This document shows positions 43,091-54,183 of a DNA stretch of 64,000 nucleotides, one piece after another. Position numbers and translations under genes: made by a program. This DNA comes from Marixanthomonas ophiurae (GTDB lineage Bacteria; Bacteroidota; Bacteroidia; Flavobacteriales; Flavobacteriaceae). How positions within the stretch are numbered: position 1 is the first letter of the stretch; each line of letters starts with the position of its first letter. The stretch lies in the NCBI RefSeq assembly GCF_003413745.1, contig NZ_QVID01000002.1, forward strand, positions 682,001-746,000, read 5' to 3'. The notes under the pieces are model-generated. The model saw only the letters and a list, made by a program, of their open reading frames with translations, had not been told where the DNA came from and ran no database searches.

Positions 43091-45637
43091 TTATTCGTTG
43101 TTTTCGGTTTGTTCATCATTAGTATCAAGAGTGGTGCCAGAATCATCAGCTTCGTTTTCAGCGCCCTCTGTAGTGACATCGTCATCGTCCATATCTTCAT
43201 CCTCATTCTTAACTTTAGCAACCGCCGCGATAGCATCTTCATCCCGCACTTTTATTAGGCGAACTCCTTGAGTTGCACGACCCATAACTCGTAAATCTTC
43301 AACTGCCATACGAATGGCAATACCTGATTTATTGATAATCATAAGCCCGTCACTATCTGTTACGTTCTTGATTGCTACTAATTTACCGGTTTTTTCGGTA
43401 ATATTTATGGTTTTCACCCCTTTTCCTCCTCTATTGGTTATTCTATAATCGTCTAGGCCTGATCGTTTGCCGTACCCTTTTTCTGAAACTACTAAAATAT
43501 TAGATTCGTCATCATTAATGGTAACCATTCCTACTACTTCGTCATCATCACTTCCAAGTCGAATTCCTCGCACACCAGAAGCATTACGGCCCATCGGTCT
43601 GGTTTTTTCTTCTTCAAAACGGATTGCTTTACCAGACTTAACAGCAAGCATTACGTGACTGTCACCTCTGGTTAATTTTGCTTCTATCAATTCGTCACCT
43701 TCTTTAATGGTAATAGCATTAATACCGTTAGAACGTGGTCTTGAATATTGCTCTAAAGAAGTCTTTTTAACCTGACCTTTTTTAGTTGCCATAATGACAT
43801 AACGGCTATTGATGTACTCCTCATCTTTAAGATCTTCTGTACAAATAAAAGCTTTTAGTTTATCGTCTGGCTCGATATTAATCAAGTTTTGAATGGCTCG
43901 CCCTTTAGATTGTCTACTTCCTTCAGGGATTTCAAAAACACGCATCCAATAACATTTTCCTTTTTGAGTAAAGAACAACATGTATTGGTGATTGGTACCT
44001 ACAAAAAGATCTTCTAAGAAATCTTCGTTACGTGTAGTAGATGCTTTAGAGCCTACTCCTCCTCTATTTTGACGCTTATATTCAGTTAAAGAGGTTCGTT
44101 TAATATAGCCTGCATGAGAAACTGTAATAACAACTTGCTCATCAGGAATCAAGTCAGTAATGCTTACATCACCACCTGCATATTCGATTACCGAACGACG
44201 CTCATCACCATACTTTTCACGTATTTCTTCTAATTCTTCTTTAATGATTTCCATTCTGCGTTCTTCACTGGCAAGAATTTCTCTGTAGCCCTCAATGGTT
44301 TTCATTAACTCGTCGTATTCAGAACGAAGTTTATCTTGCTCCAGTCCTGTTAACTGACGTAAGCGCATTTCAACAATGGCCTTGGCTTGAATTTCGGTTA
44401 ATTCAAATCTATCAATTAATTTTTGGCGGGCTTCTTCCGTATTTGAAGAGGCTCTAATTAATGCTATTACTTCGTCTATATTATCTGAAGCAATGATTAG
44501 ACCTTCAAGTATATGTGCTCGTTCTTCGGCTTTACGAAGTAAATATTCGGTACGGCGAACGACCACTTCATGACGGTGTTCTACAAAATATTGTATTAAT
44601 TGTTTTAAGTTTAATAATTCTGGTCGCCCTTTTACAAGTGCAATGTTGTTTACACTAAAACTAGACTGAAGGGCTGTATACTTATATAGCATATTTAATA
44701 CTATATTAGGAATAGCATCACGCTTTAATATATATACGATACGCATTCCATTACGGTCAGATTCGTCTCGAATATTTGAAATACCTTCAATTTTCTTTTC
44801 GTTTACCAAGTCGGCAGTTTTCTTGATCATATTTGCCTTGTTCACTTGGTATGGAATCTCATTAACAATAATGCATTCCCGGCCATTCACTTCTTCAAAA
44901 GAAGCTTTTGCACGCATAACCACACGACCACGGCCTGTGTGAAAAGCTTCCTTAACTCCTTCATACCCATAAATAACTCCACCAGTTGGAAAGTCAGGAG
45001 CCTTTACATGCTGCATGAGCCCATCGATATCGATATCATTGTCTTCGATGTAAGCGATAGTTCCGTCAACAACTTCTGTTAAGTTATGAGGCGGCATATT
45101 AGTTGCCATACCCACAGCAATACCAGAAGCTCCATTAATTAATAATCCTGGAACACGCGTAGGTAAAACGGTTGGTTCTTCTAAGGTATCATCAAAGTTT
45201 AATTGATGATCTACGGTTTCTTTATCAATGTCGGCAAGCATATCTTCGGAAATCTTCCGCATCCGTGCTTCTGTATAACGCATTGCTGCTGGGCTATCAC
45301 CATCGATAGACCCAAAGTTACCTTGACCATCAACAAGCATATACCGCAAACTCCATTCTTGAGCCATACGCACCATAGCATCGTATACTGATGTATCGCC
45401 GTGTGGGTGATACTTACCAAGCACTTCACCGACAATTCTGGCGGATTTTTTATGAGACCCAGTAGCGCGAACTCCTAATTCGTGCATACCAAATAGAACC
45501 CTTCTGTGTACAGGCTTCATCCCATCACGAACATCAGGTAATGCACGTGACACAATGACCGACATTGAATAATCAATGTAGGCCGATTTCATTTCATCTT
45601 CAATGTTTATGGGAATTAATTTTTCACCTTCAGCCAT
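43091..45637 (-). CDS. gyrA: DNA gyrase subunit A
   Basis: An 848-residue type IIA topoisomerase subunit. It shows the breakage-reunion domain with [20 protein letters not shown], the quinolone region [17 protein letters not shown], and the DNA-cleaving Tyr 121 in [10 protein letters not shown]. The C-terminal DNA-wrapping domain contains a GyrA-box-like [10 protein letters not shown], favouring gyrase over ParC. Thr replaces the usual Ser of E. coli position 83. The tail is acidic. It introduces negative supercoils together with GyrB. Divergent from clpC. Confidence 0.97.
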   Translation of the reverse strand: MAEGEKLIPINIEDEMKSAYIDYSMSVIVSRALPDVRDGMKPVHRRVLFGMHELGVRATGSHKKSARIVGEVLGKYHPHGDTSVYDAMVRMAQEWSLRYMLVDGQGNFGSIDGDSPAAMRYTEARMRKISEDMLADIDKETVDHQLNFDDTLEEPTVLPTRVPGLLINGASGIAVGMATNMPPHNLTEVVDGTIAYIEDNDIDIDGLMQHVKAPDFPTGGVIYGYEGVKEAFHTGRGRVVMRAKASFEEVNGRECIIVNEIPYQVNKANMIKKTADLVNEKKIEGISNIRDESDRNGMRIVYILKRDAIPNIVLNMLYKYTALQSSFSVNNIALVKGRPELLNLKQLIQYFVEHRHEVVVRRTEYLLRKAEERAHILEGLIIASDNIDEVIALIRASSNTEEARQKLIDRFELTEIQAKAIVEMRLRQLTGLEQDKLRSEYDELMKTIEGYREILASEERRMEIIKEELEEIREKYGDERRSVIEYAGGDVSITDLIPDEQVVITVSHAGYIKRTSLTEYKRQNRGGVGSKASTTRNEDFLEDLFVGTNHQYMLFFTQKGKCYWMRVFEIPEGSRQSKGRAIQNLINIEPDDKLKAFICTEDLKDEEYINSRYVIMATKKGQVKKTSLEQYSRPRSNGINAITIKEGDELIEAKLTRGDSHVMLAVKSGKAIRFEEEKTRPMGRNASGVRGIRLGSDDDEVVGMVTINDDESNILVVSEKGYGKRSGLDDYRITNRGGKGVKTINITEKTGKLVAIKNVTDSDGLMIINKSGIAIRMAVEDLRVMGRATQGVRLIKVRDEDAIAAVAKVKNEDEDMDDDDVTTEGAENEADDSGTTLDTNDEQTENNE

Positions 45638-45726
45638 AAAATATATAGTTTAATTTTACTTTTAATCTTAACGAGCAATATACACTATTTTCAAGCTTTT
45701 TAGAAGTGTTTTGGAGGCTATTATTC

Positions 45727-45761
45727 ACTATTTTATTAACATATTCTGTAGTTAAAATAGT
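45727..45761. promoter_or_regulatory. 9-bp inverted repeat between gyrA and clpC
   Basis: ACTATTTTA (45727-45735) and TAAAATAGT (45753-45761) are exact reverse complements 17 bases apart in the 259-base divergent region. It may be an operator for clpC or gyrA; the AT-richness of the region makes chance possible. Confidence 0.25.
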
Positions 45762-45896
45762 TAATAACTAAACTCACTTACTCTTTGATATTAGTAAGTT
45801 TTTTTGTCCTTTTACTACTATACTCTTAAATAAGGTATAATATTTGTCGTACTAAGGGTAATTTAGTATTTTTAGAAGTATAAGGAATTTAGATAT

Positions 45897-48449
45897 ATGG
45901 ATGATAATTTTTCACCGAGAGTAAAAGATGTAATTGCTTACAGTAAAGAAGAAGCATTACGATTGGGTCACGATTTTATAGGCACCGAACATTTAATGTT
46001 GGGCTTATTACGCGATGGCAATGGTAAAGCTGTTTCTATTTTGAGCGCGCTGGATATAGATTTAAACCATTTAAGAAGAAAGGTTGAAATATTAAGCCCG
46101 GCAAACCCCAATACAGAAAGCAATACCAATGATAAAAAAAACCTACATTTAACGCGTCAAGCAGAACGAGCTTTAAAAACCACTTTTTTAGAAGCAAAAC
46201 TCTTTCAAAGCTCTTCCATCAATACAGCACATTTGTTGTTGTGCATTCTCCGCAATGAGAACGACCCCACAACCAAACTATTGATAAAGATGAAAGTGGA
46301 TTATGATGGCGTTAAAGATCAATTTAAAGTAATGATGGCAAACGATGAAGATTTTATAGACAGCCCAAGTGCTGAATCATTCCCTAGCGATGATGATGCA
46401 TCTGCAGCTGGCGGAAATAAGGAGAACCTCTTTGCAGGTGCTGGCGCAAAAGGAAATAAAAAATCTAAAACCCCAGTTTTAGATAACTTTGGCAGGGATT
46501 TAACGGCTATGGCCGAAGACGACAAGCTAGATCCGGTTGTAGGCCGTGAAAACGAAATACAACGCGTATCACAAATATTAAGCAGAAGAAAAAAGAACAA
46601 CCCGCTTTTAATTGGAGAGCCTGGTGTTGGTAAAAGTGCTATAGCTGAAGGGTTAGCACTTCGAATTATCCAACGGAAAGTTTCCCGAATTTTATATGAT
46701 AAACGAGTTGTTACTTTAGATTTAGCAAGCTTGGTGGCGGGTACAAAATATCGTGGACAGTTTGAAGAGCGCATGAAAGCCGTAATGAACGAGCTAGAAA
46801 AGAATGAAGATATTATTCTCTTTATTGATGAAATCCACACTATTGTAGGTGCAGGAGGTGCTACTGGTTCATTAGATGCTTCTAATATGTTTAAACCGGC
46901 GTTAGCACGTGGGGAAATTCAATGTATAGGTGCGACTACTCTAGATGAGTATCGCCAACATATTGAAAAAGATGGTGCTTTAGAGCGACGATTCCAGAAA
47001 GTAATTGTTGAGCCTACAAGTATTGACGAAACATTAGAGATTCTTAAAAACATTAAAGACAAGTATGAGTCACATCACAATGTGAGCTATACCGATGATG
47101 CTTTAGAGGCTTGTGTGAAGTTAACAAATAGGTATATGACCGAACGTTTTCTTCCTGATAAAGCAATCGATGCTCTAGATGAAGCAGGATCTCGCGTACA
47201 TATTACTAATATAAATGTTCCTGAAAAAATACTGAAAATTGAGGCTAAGCTGGAAGAAGTTAGAGAGCTTAAAAATTCAGTAGTTAAAAAGCAGAAATAC
47301 GAAGAAGCCGCTAAATTACGTGATGACGAAAAAAACTTAGAGAAAGATTTGGCTACCGAACAAGAAATTTGGGAAAACGAATCTAAACTGCATAAAGAAA
47401 CCGTAGATGAAGAAAGCGTAGCAGAAGTGGTTTCTATGATGACTGGTATTCCTGTAAGTCGTATTGCGCAAACTGAAAGTAATAAATTGGCTGCCCTACC
47501 CGACCGTATTAAAGGAAGGGTTATTGGTCAAGACGAAGCAGTTAGCAAAGTAGTAAAAGCTATACAACGTAATCGCGCTGGTTTAAAAGACCCTAACAAG
47601 CCTATTGGTTCCTTTATTTTCTTAGGACAAACTGGAGTTGGTAAAACCCAATTGGCAAAGGTTTTAGCAAGCGAATTGTTTGATTCTGAAAATGCTTTGG
47701 TACGTATTGATATGAGTGAGTATATGGAAAAATTTTCTGTATCTCGTCTTATTGGAGCGCCTCCAGGCTATGTTGGATATGAAGAAGGAGGACAATTAAC
47801 TGAAAAAATACGCCGCAAACCTTATGCTGTTGTTTTATTGGATGAAATTGAAAAAGCACACCCTGATGTATTCAATATGTTATTACAAGTATTGGATGAT
47901 GGTTATTTGACCGATAGTTTAGGTCGTAAGATCGATTTCAGAAATACGATAATAATTATGACCTCTAATATTGGTGCCCGTAAGTTGAAAGACTTCGGTC
48001 AAGGTGTTGGTTTTGGTACTGCAGCAAGAGAAAATCAAGCCGATGCAAATGCAAAGAGTATTATTCAAAATGCTTTAAAAAAGACGTTTGCTCCAGAGTT
48101 TTTAAACCGTGTTGATGATGTTATGGTCTTTAATACACTTGATAAAGGAGATATTCATAAAATAATCGATATTGAATTAGAGAAGCTTTTTGTACGTATT
48201 ACAGATATAGGCTATAACTTAACGCTAACGAAAAAAGCGAAAGATTATATAGCAGACAAAGGATTTGACAAAGAGTATGGAGCAAGACCCCTTAAAAGAG
48301 CCATACAAAAGTATATTGAAGATGCTTTAGCTGAAGAGATTATAAACTCAAACCTTAAAGAAGGAGATCGCATTACTATGGATTTTGATGAAAAAAAAGA
48401 AGAACTAACTATTAAGATTAAAAAGCAAAAGAAAGCTACAGAGTCTTAA
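45897..48449 (+). CDS. clpC: ATP-dependent Clp protease ATP-binding subunit ClpC
   Basis: An 850-residue double-AAA+ unfoldase. It has an N-terminal Clp_N repeat domain (LGHDFIGTEHLMLGLL), the first ATPase with LLIGEPGVGKSAIAEG near 240 and ILFIDEIHTIVGAG, a UVR/middle coiled-coil (KQKYEEAAKLRDDEKNLEKD), the second ATPase with FLGQTGVGKTQLAKVL near 578, and a C-terminal D2 domain ending with YGARPLKRAIQKYIEDALAEE. It unfolds proteins for ClpP. Upstream TATAATATTTG is close to a -7 box. A strong terminator follows. Confidence 0.96.
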   Translation: MDDNFSPRVKDVIAYSKEEALRLGHDFIGTEHLMLGLLRDGNGKAVSILSALDIDLNHLRRKVEILSPANPNTESNTNDKKNLHLTRQAERALKTTFLEAKLFQSSSINTAHLLLCILRNENDPTTKLLIKMKVDYDGVKDQFKVMMANDEDFIDSPSAESFPSDDDASAAGGNKENLFAGAGAKGNKKSKTPVLDNFGRDLTAMAEDDKLDPVVGRENEIQRVSQILSRRKKNNPLLIGEPGVGKSAIAEGLALRIIQRKVSRILYDKRVVTLDLASLVAGTKYRGQFEERMKAVMNELEKNEDIILFIDEIHTIVGAGGATGSLDASNMFKPALARGEIQCIGATTLDEYRQHIEKDGALERRFQKVIVEPTSIDETLEILKNIKDKYESHHNVSYTDDALEACVKLTNRYMTERFLPDKAIDALDEAGSRVHITNINVPEKILKIEAKLEEVRELKNSVVKKQKYEEAAKLRDDEKNLEKDLATEQEIWENESKLHKETVDEESVAEVVSMMTGIPVSRIAQTESNKLAALPDRIKGRVIGQDEAVSKVVKAIQRNRAGLKDPNKPIGSFIFLGQTGVGKTQLAKVLASELFDSENALVRIDMSEYMEKFSVSRLIGAPPGYVGYEEGGQLTEKIRRKPYAVVLLDEIEKAHPDVFNMLLQVLDDGYLTDSLGRKIDFRNTIIIMTSNIGARKLKDFGQGVGFGTAARENQADANAKSIIQNALKKTFAPEFLNRVDDVMVFNTLDKGDIHKIIDIELEKLFVRITDIGYNLTLTKKAKDYIADKGFDKEYGARPLKRAIQKYIEDALAEEIINSNLKEGDRITMDFDEKKEELTIKIKKQKKATES

Positions 48450-48465
48450 TTTAATAACATATTAA

Positions 48466-48500
48466 ATACCGTGCTTACCTTAATTAAGTAAGCACGGTAT
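48466..48500 (+). terminator. Terminator after clpC
   Basis: ATACCGTGCTTAC pairs perfectly with GTAAGCACGGTAT around nine bases, followed by eight Ts. Confidence 0.93.
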
Positions 48501-48531
48501 TTTTTTTGTATCTTTATGTAACTTCATTTCT

Positions 48532-48909
48532 ATGATAACTAAACTTACATATCATTTTGGAATAGCAGAAATTCACGAAAATTATGTGATTTTTGAAATG
48601 AATGAAGGTATAACCGTAAAACCAGAATACAATGATTTTTTATTGAATATTGCAACAAAATATTATATCAATAAAAACTTCGGATATATAACTAAAAGGG
48701 TAAACTCTTACTCGGTAGATCCCAGGGTTTATTTTGAAACTTCAAAAATTGAAAACTTGGTTGCTTTTGCTGTAGTTTCTTCAGAAGACATTAAAGCCGC
48801 TACGACCGAGGTAGAGAAAATTTTCTTAAAAAAACCATTCGAACATTTTAAAACTATGAACGAAGCTACAAGTTGGATAGATTCAATTGTTGAAAAATCA
48901 ACAGTATAA
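48532..48909 (+). CDS. Unknown small protein, weakly SpoIIAA/STAS-like
   Basis: The 125-residue product begins with strands (ITKLTYHFGIAEIHENYVIF) and ends in helices (ATTEVEKIFLKKPFEHFKTM, then ATSWIDSIV). This beta-then-helix order, the FKTMNEATSWI ending and the length recall SpoIIAA-like STAS proteins of flavobacteria, but I see no phosphorylatable-Ser motif. Cytosolic, no neighbours on the same strand; it is convergent with hutH. Confidence 0.6.
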   Translation: MITKLTYHFGIAEIHENYVIFEMNEGITVKPEYNDFLLNIATKYYINKNFGYITKRVNSYSVDPRVYFETSKIENLVAFAVVSSEDIKAATTEVEKIFLKKPFEHFKTMNEATSWIDSIVEKSTV

Positions 48910-48910
48910 A

Positions 48911-50422
48911 TTAGCTAAATAATAAATCCTCGTCAATTGTAAAACTTTGTAAAAAGGCTACAGAAGCGTGAATATCATTGGCCAACACCCTATCCTCTTC
49001 AACAAATGGAGCCGTTTTTCTGAATGATTCCAATAACGACTCTAATAACGGTGACGTTTTTTTCGGTCTTCTAAATTCAATAGCTTGCGAAGCATTAAGA
49101 AGCTCAATGGCAAGGATTGTTTCAATATTATCAATAACTCGCAACGCTTTGGTAGCAGCGTTCGCTCCCATACTCACGTGATCTTCTTGTCCGTTAGAAG
49201 AAACAATAGAATCTACTGATGCTGGAGTTGCCAATTGTTTGTTTTGGCTCACAATACTTGCTGCCGTGTATTGCGGAATCATAAACCCACTATTCAATCC
49301 TGGATTATTCACTAAAAAGTCTGGAAGTCCACGCAAGCCAGAAACCAATTGATAGGTGCGGCGTTCACTAATGTTCCCTAATTCAGCAAAAGCGATACTC
49401 AGGTAATCTAAAGCTAAGGCTAATGGTTGCCCGTGAAAATTTCCACCAGAAATTATTTTATCGTCACTTATAAAAATATTAGGGTTATCGGTTACTGAGT
49501 TTATTTCGGTTTTAAAGGTTTTATGCACAAACTTCAAGGTGTCTTTTGTGGCACCATGAACTTGTGGAATACATCTAAAGGAGTACGGATCTTGCACATT
49601 CTTCTTTTCACTCTTTCCTAATTCACTTTCTTCCAAAAATTCTCGTACTCTTTCTGCCGTTTTTATTTGACCAGTGTGAGGTCTTACCAAATGTACCAAA
49701 GGATCAAATGGACTCATATTGCAATCAAACGCATCAACTGAAAGCGATCCAATCATGTCGGCCAAATATGAAAGCTTATAGCTCTTTAGCAAAAGATAAA
49801 CTCCATAAGCGCTCATAAACTGAGTTCCGTTTAATAATGCTAACCCTTCTTTTGCTTCTAAGGTTATAGGCTGTAGATCTAATTGTTTAAGGATTTTTTC
49901 CGAAGAAAGGCGCTCCCCATTATAATACACCTCTCCTTTGCCCAAAAGTGGTAAAGCCAAATGCGCTAATGGTGCTAAATCGCCAGAAGCGCCTAAACTA
50001 CCTTGGTTATAAATTACGGGCAGAATACCTTCATTATAAAAATAAATAAGTCGTTCGACAGTTTGCAGTTGTACACCGCTATACCCGTAGCTTAATGATT
50101 GTATTTTTAATAAAAGCATCAACTTAATAATGGGTTTCGGTACATATTCACCTGTACCACAAGCGTGTGACATTACTAAGTTTTCTTGTAATTTTGAAAG
50201 GTTTTCCGAAGAAATTTCCACATTACATAACGATCCAAAGCCAGTATTTATACCGTAAATAGGGGTTGTTGTTTTCGCTATTTTTGAAGTAAGATATTCT
50301 TTAGATTTTTTAATATTCAGCAATGCTTCGTCTGAAAGTTCAAGCTTCTTATTGGTGGTTATAATTTCTTGAATAGTTGTTAAATCTAACAGCTCACTGC
50401 TTATATAATGTGTTTCTTGCAT
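48911..50422 (-). CDS. hutH: Histidine ammonia-lyase
   Basis: ATG 50422 is used; the longer frame to 50506 would overlap the preceding gene and has a non-family N-terminus. The 503-residue enzyme contains the MIO-forming Ala145-Ser146-Gly147 in NQGSLGASGDLAPLAH, an early YGINTGFGSL and later SVDSIVSSNGQEDHVSMG, all hallmark segments. It deaminates histidine to urocanate, step one of histidine catabolism; hutU, hutI and hutG are not in the window. On the minus strand TACTTTTG (50452-50445), a -7 box match, lies upstream. Confidence 0.93.
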   Translation of the reverse strand: MQETHYISSELLDLTTIQEIITTNKKLELSDEALLNIKKSKEYLTSKIAKTTTPIYGINTGFGSLCNVEISSENLSKLQENLVMSHACGTGEYVPKPIIKLMLLLKIQSLSYGYSGVQLQTVERLIYFYNEGILPVIYNQGSLGASGDLAPLAHLALPLLGKGEVYYNGERLSSEKILKQLDLQPITLEAKEGLALLNGTQFMSAYGVYLLLKSYKLSYLADMIGSLSVDAFDCNMSPFDPLVHLVRPHTGQIKTAERVREFLEESELGKSEKKNVQDPYSFRCIPQVHGATKDTLKFVHKTFKTEINSVTDNPNIFISDDKIISGGNFHGQPLALALDYLSIAFAELGNISERRTYQLVSGLRGLPDFLVNNPGLNSGFMIPQYTAASIVSQNKQLATPASVDSIVSSNGQEDHVSMGANAATKALRVIDNIETILAIELLNASQAIEFRRPKKTSPLLESLLESFRKTAPFVEEDRVLANDIHASVAFLQSFTIDEDLLFS

Positions 50423-50456
50423 AATAAAGGTAGGTTGTAAAGCGCAAAAGTAATGA

Positions 50457-52007
50457 TTATTTACTCTTTTTCTCTTTTTCTGATGTATCCTTTTCGGGCT
50501 GCTCAAATAAACTCATATATGCGCTTCCTAAAGTATCGATAATAGTACTGGCCATGACTGCTTCGTAGCCTTGGGTTTGTGAAGCAATACTTCCGGCAGT
50601 TCCGTGCAAATACACCCCAAAAACTGCTGCCAATAAGGGATCGTAGCCTTGCGATAACAAACCAGTAATTATGCCGCTTAAAGCATCACCGCTTCCAGCT
50701 GTTGCCATTCCTGGGTTTCCAGTGGTATTTATATAGAGGTTGTCGTTAAAAACCACATTGGTGTGTGCCCCTTTAATTAATAGTACAACTTCGTATTTTT
50801 TTGAAAAGGTCTTCGCTTTTTTTAGTTTGTCATAATCATCAGTCCACTCCCCTATCAATCTTTTTAGTTCGCCGGGATGGGGCGTTAAAACAGCGTTCTT
50901 AGGAAGTGTTTTAAGTAAATTTTTATTTTCTGAAATACAATTTAACGCATCGGCATCGATTACCATTGGAGCCTTCGCGGTTTTAAACAATTGTTCTAAA
51001 GCTGAAACCGTTTCAGGCTTAGTACCAATACCCATTCCAACACCAATGGATGAAGGTTCAAAATTATACGTTATATCAGTAATTAAATCGTCTTCTTTAT
51101 CGGTAATTGTCATTGCTTCTGGCAATGCAGTCTGTACAATATTGTACCCACATTCGGGTATAAAAACGGTAACCATACCTGCGCCTATTCTGAAAGCGGC
51201 TTTTGCACTTAGTATTGCAGCGCCTATTTTACCATAACTTCCAGCAACAATCAAGGAATGACCGTACGTACCTTTATGGTCAAAAGCTTGGCGCGGTTTA
51301 TAAAACTGTTGGGCTTGTTGTTTTCCTATTAATTGTGCCAACGGTTCAGTTTTATGCAGGTGTTCTGCATCTAGACCAATATCAATAATATCGAAAAAAG
51401 GGGCAAACTTTCCAGTTTCTGGTAAAAAGAAAGATAGCTTAGGTGCTTGAAAAGTTAATGTATGATTAGCTTTTATTACAGACTCTGCATCTTCCAGAGC
51501 CTGGTTAGCGTATAGTCCGCTAGGGATATCAATTGCCAAGGTAAATGCCTTGCTAGCATTTATGTGTTGTATTAGTGGTTTCAGCCAACCTTCCGGCGGA
51601 CGATTTAGCCCAATGCCAAATAAGGCATCTATAATAATGTCTTGATCGTTTAATTCAGGGAAATCTTTTTCCGAAGTCATTAACAGCGGCCAGTCCTTTG
51701 TAGTGTCTTTAATACGATCATAATTAATTAAAAAACACTTAGAGCGTTTATCGGTAAAATTGGCTATATATATATGAACATTGTAGCCTTTTTCAATAAG
51801 TAACCTACCAACAACAAGACCATCGCCGCCGTTGTTCCCAATGCCACAAAAAATATGGATAGGAACGGTAGCACCTTGTAAACGTTGATGTAACCAGTTG
51901 AACACTTGTGTTCCGGCGTGTTCCATTAAATCTAATGAAGAAATATCGTGTTTTTCGGTAGTTACTTTATCGGCTTCGCTTAGTTGTTTGGCTGAAAATA
52001 TTTTCAC
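50457..52007 (-). CDS. nnr: Bifunctional NAD(P)HX epimerase/ADP-dependent dehydratase
   Basis: The 516-residue protein fuses YjeF_N (residues ~1-215; HIFCGIGNNGGDGLVVGRLL and IDALFGIGLNRPPEG) to the YjeF_C kinase-like dehydratase (~225-510; HSLIVAGSYGKIGAAILSAK, DADALNCI, GNPGMATAGSGDALSGI). It repairs hydrated NADH and NADPH made by heat or enzyme error. The C-terminus is short, lysine-rich and disordered. hutH follows 34 bases later on the same strand. Confidence 0.95.
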   Translation of the reverse strand: MKIFSAKQLSEADKVTTEKHDISSLDLMEHAGTQVFNWLHQRLQGATVPIHIFCGIGNNGGDGLVVGRLLIEKGYNVHIYIANFTDKRSKCFLINYDRIKDTTKDWPLLMTSEKDFPELNDQDIIIDALFGIGLNRPPEGWLKPLIQHINASKAFTLAIDIPSGLYANQALEDAESVIKANHTLTFQAPKLSFFLPETGKFAPFFDIIDIGLDAEHLHKTEPLAQLIGKQQAQQFYKPRQAFDHKGTYGHSLIVAGSYGKIGAAILSAKAAFRIGAGMVTVFIPECGYNIVQTALPEAMTITDKEDDLITDITYNFEPSSIGVGMGIGTKPETVSALEQLFKTAKAPMVIDADALNCISENKNLLKTLPKNAVLTPHPGELKRLIGEWTDDYDKLKKAKTFSKKYEVVLLIKGAHTNVVFNDNLYINTTGNPGMATAGSGDALSGIITGLLSQGYDPLLAAVFGVYLHGTAGSIASQTQGYEAVMASTIIDTLGSAYMSLFEQPEKDTSEKEKKSK

Positions 52008-52146
52008 GTAATTTATTTATTTTGAAGTTCTTCTTTTTAGTAAAGGTACTCATTGTGTCAATAACAGCAAGAGATTCCGAATCGATTTAAAGATTAAAAT
52101 GTTGAAAACATACAACTAAACTCTTCGTTACCTTTATAGATTGTAA

Positions 52147-52154
52147 TACATTTG
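52147..52154 (+). promoter_or_regulatory. -7 box of the gcvT operon
   Basis: TACATTTG matches TAnnTTTG exactly, 18 bases before ATG 52173, placing the likely transcript start about 12 bases before the start codon. Confidence 0.5.
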
Positions 52155-52172
52155 CGAAAAGAACTTTTTACA

Positions 52173-53255
52173 ATGAAAAACACTGCACTTTCACACATAC
52201 ACGAGCAATTAGGGGCTAAAATGGTTCCTTTTGCAGGTTACAATATGCCAGTTTCATACGAAGGCGTTACCATTGAACACGAAAACGTACGTAATAATCT
52301 AGGGGTTTTTGATGTTTCGCATATGGGTGAGTTTTTAGTTACTGGACCAAATGCGTTAGAACTTATTCAAAAAATTGGGTCTAACGATGCTTCAAAAGTA
52401 GTTGATGGCCAAGCTCAATACACCTGTATGCCTAATGCTACTGGTGGTATTGTTGACGATTTGATTATTTATCGTTTTAATGCTGAAAAGTGGCTATTGG
52501 TGGTAAACGCTTCAAACATTCAAAAGGATTGGGATTGGATTTCTTCACATAATACGATGAATGCTGAAATACGGGATATTTCAGAAGACTATTCTTTGCT
52601 CGCTATTCAAGGACCAAAAGCTGTGGAAGCTATGCAGTCAATCACTTCGGAAGATTTAACTGCTATCAAGTTTTACAATTTTAAAGTTTCAGATTTCGGA
52701 GGTATTGAGCACGTAATTATCAGTGCAACTGGTTATACAGGGAGCGGTGGTTTTGAAATTTACTGCAAAAACACGGAGGTAGAACAAATTTGGGAGAAAG
52801 TGATGGAAGCTGGCGCCGATTTTGGCATTAAACCTACAGGCTTAGCTGCTAGAGATACGCTTCGGTTAGAAATGGGCTTTTGTCTTTACGGAAATGATAT
52901 AGATGATACTACTTCTCCAATTGAAGCAGGGCTTGGCTGGATTACCAAATTCAACCACGATTTTATAAACTCAGAAGCGTTACAAAAACAAAAAGAAGAA
53001 GGCATTACCCGAAAACTCATTGGTTTTGAACTTACCGAACCCGGTATTCCTCGTCAAGGCTATGATATTGTAGATGCTGAAGGTTTAAAAATAGGAAAAG
53101 TAACTAGTGGAACTATGTCACCTTCCTTAAATAAAGGGATTGGTTTAGGCTACGTTGGTAAAGAGCATAGTAAATTAGGGACCGAAATTTTTATTCAAAT
53201 ACGCAAAAAAGCTGTTTCTGCAACAATCGTAAAGCCTCCATTTTACAAAAAATAA
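52173..53255 (+). CDS. gcvT: Glycine cleavage system aminomethyltransferase GcvT
   Basis: ATG 52173 begins the family N-terminus ([20 protein letters not shown]). The 360-residue enzyme shows [41 protein letters not shown] and [19 protein letters not shown], the folate-binding T-protein motifs. It transfers the aminomethyl unit of lipoyl H-protein to tetrahydrofolate. gcvP and gcvH are elsewhere. It is first in a run with glsA, a reductase and pterin dehydratase, one base apart from glsA. Confidence 0.95.
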   Translation: MKNTALSHIHEQLGAKMVPFAGYNMPVSYEGVTIEHENVRNNLGVFDVSHMGEFLVTGPNALELIQKIGSNDASKVVDGQAQYTCMPNATGGIVDDLIIYRFNAEKWLLVVNASNIQKDWDWISSHNTMNAEIRDISEDYSLLAIQGPKAVEAMQSITSEDLTAIKFYNFKVSDFGGIEHVIISATGYTGSGGFEIYCKNTEVEQIWEKVMEAGADFGIKPTGLAARDTLRLEMGFCLYGNDIDDTTSPIEAGLGWITKFNHDFINSEALQKQKEEGITRKLIGFELTEPGIPRQGYDIVDAEGLKIGKVTSGTMSPSLNKGIGLGYVGKEHSKLGTEIFIQIRKKAVSATIVKPPFYKK

Positions 53256-53256
53256 T

Positions 53257-54171
53257 ATGATAGATTATCAAGCCATTTTAGATACCATCACCAACAGCTT
53301 AAAACATTCTGCGGTAAAGGGTGAAGTGGCTTCATATATCCCAGAATTAGGTAAGGTAAAAGATACTAACTTTGGTATGTTTTTAAACCTAGTTGATGGT
53401 GAAAAATACGGGTCGGGTGATTGGGATAAACCCTTTTCCATACAGAGTATTTCAAAAGTATTGACACTTTCAAGAGCGGTTCCTTTAGTTGGTAACAAAA
53501 TATTTGATCGAGTTGATGTAGAACCCTCCGGAAACCCATTTAATCACATGGCTTTATTAGAATTGGAAAAAGGAATTCCGAGAAATCCTTTAATAAATTC
53601 AGGGTCGATTGTAATTGCAGATATGCTGCTTTCACATTTAGAAAACCCGAAAGAAGATTTTCTACAATATGTCCGTGATTTAACCAATGACCAATCCATC
53701 TCTTATAATGAAAAAGTAGCAGCTAGTGAATCTGAAACTGGCTTTAATAATTATGCAGCTGCAAATTTGCTTAAATCATTCGATAATCTTGAAAATGAAG
53801 TAGAAGAGGTGTTGGATTTTTATTTTCATCAATGCTCCATTGAAATGACCTGTGAGCAACTTTCCAACGCTTTTTATATGTTTGCCAATCGAGGAAAATG
53901 TATGCGAAACACGGCACATCTTACCTTAAATCAAGTAAAACGTATTAATGCGATTATGCTAACTTGTGGTTTTTACGATGAAGCTGGCGAATTTGCTTTT
54001 GAAGTAGGCTTACCTGGTAAAAGTGGTGTTGGTGGTGGTATTGCGGCCTTATTACCTAACGAGTTTACAATAACATGTTGGGCACCGGGATTAAATGAAA
54101 AAGGAAATTCTTACCTTGGTATGCAAGCATTGGAGCTGTTTACCACACAAACAAAACGCTCCATTTTTTAA
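53257..54171 (+). CDS. glsA: Glutaminase A
   Basis: A 304-residue serine-dependent beta-lactamase-like glutaminase. It has FSIQSISKVLTL (Ser64-x-x-Lys67 catalytic pair), NPLINSGSIVIADML, ETGFNNYAAANLLKS, NAIMLTCGFYDEAGEFA and LPGKSGVGGGIAAL. It converts glutamine to glutamate and ammonia. Placement right behind gcvT suggests a transcript for amino-acid catabolism. Confidence 0.94.
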   Translation: MIDYQAILDTITNSLKHSAVKGEVASYIPELGKVKDTNFGMFLNLVDGEKYGSGDWDKPFSIQSISKVLTLSRAVPLVGNKIFDRVDVEPSGNPFNHMALLELEKGIPRNPLINSGSIVIADMLLSHLENPKEDFLQYVRDLTNDQSISYNEKVAASESETGFNNYAAANLLKSFDNLENEVEEVLDFYFHQCSIEMTCEQLSNAFYMFANRGKCMRNTAHLTLNQVKRINAIMLTCGFYDEAGEFAFEVGLPGKSGVGGGIAALLPNEFTITCWAPGLNEKGNSYLGMQALELFTTQTKRSIF

Positions 54172-54183
54172 ATAAAATTCTTT

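Noticed and set aside
46319-46840. 173-codon minus-strand ORF
   Set aside because: Antisense to clpC across its first Walker motif; Ser-rich shadow frame.
50423-50506. Longer hutH start overlapping nnr
   Set aside because: The added residues (basic, then Phe/Cys-rich) do not fit histidine ammonia-lyases, and a match to the -7 box lies inside this extension.
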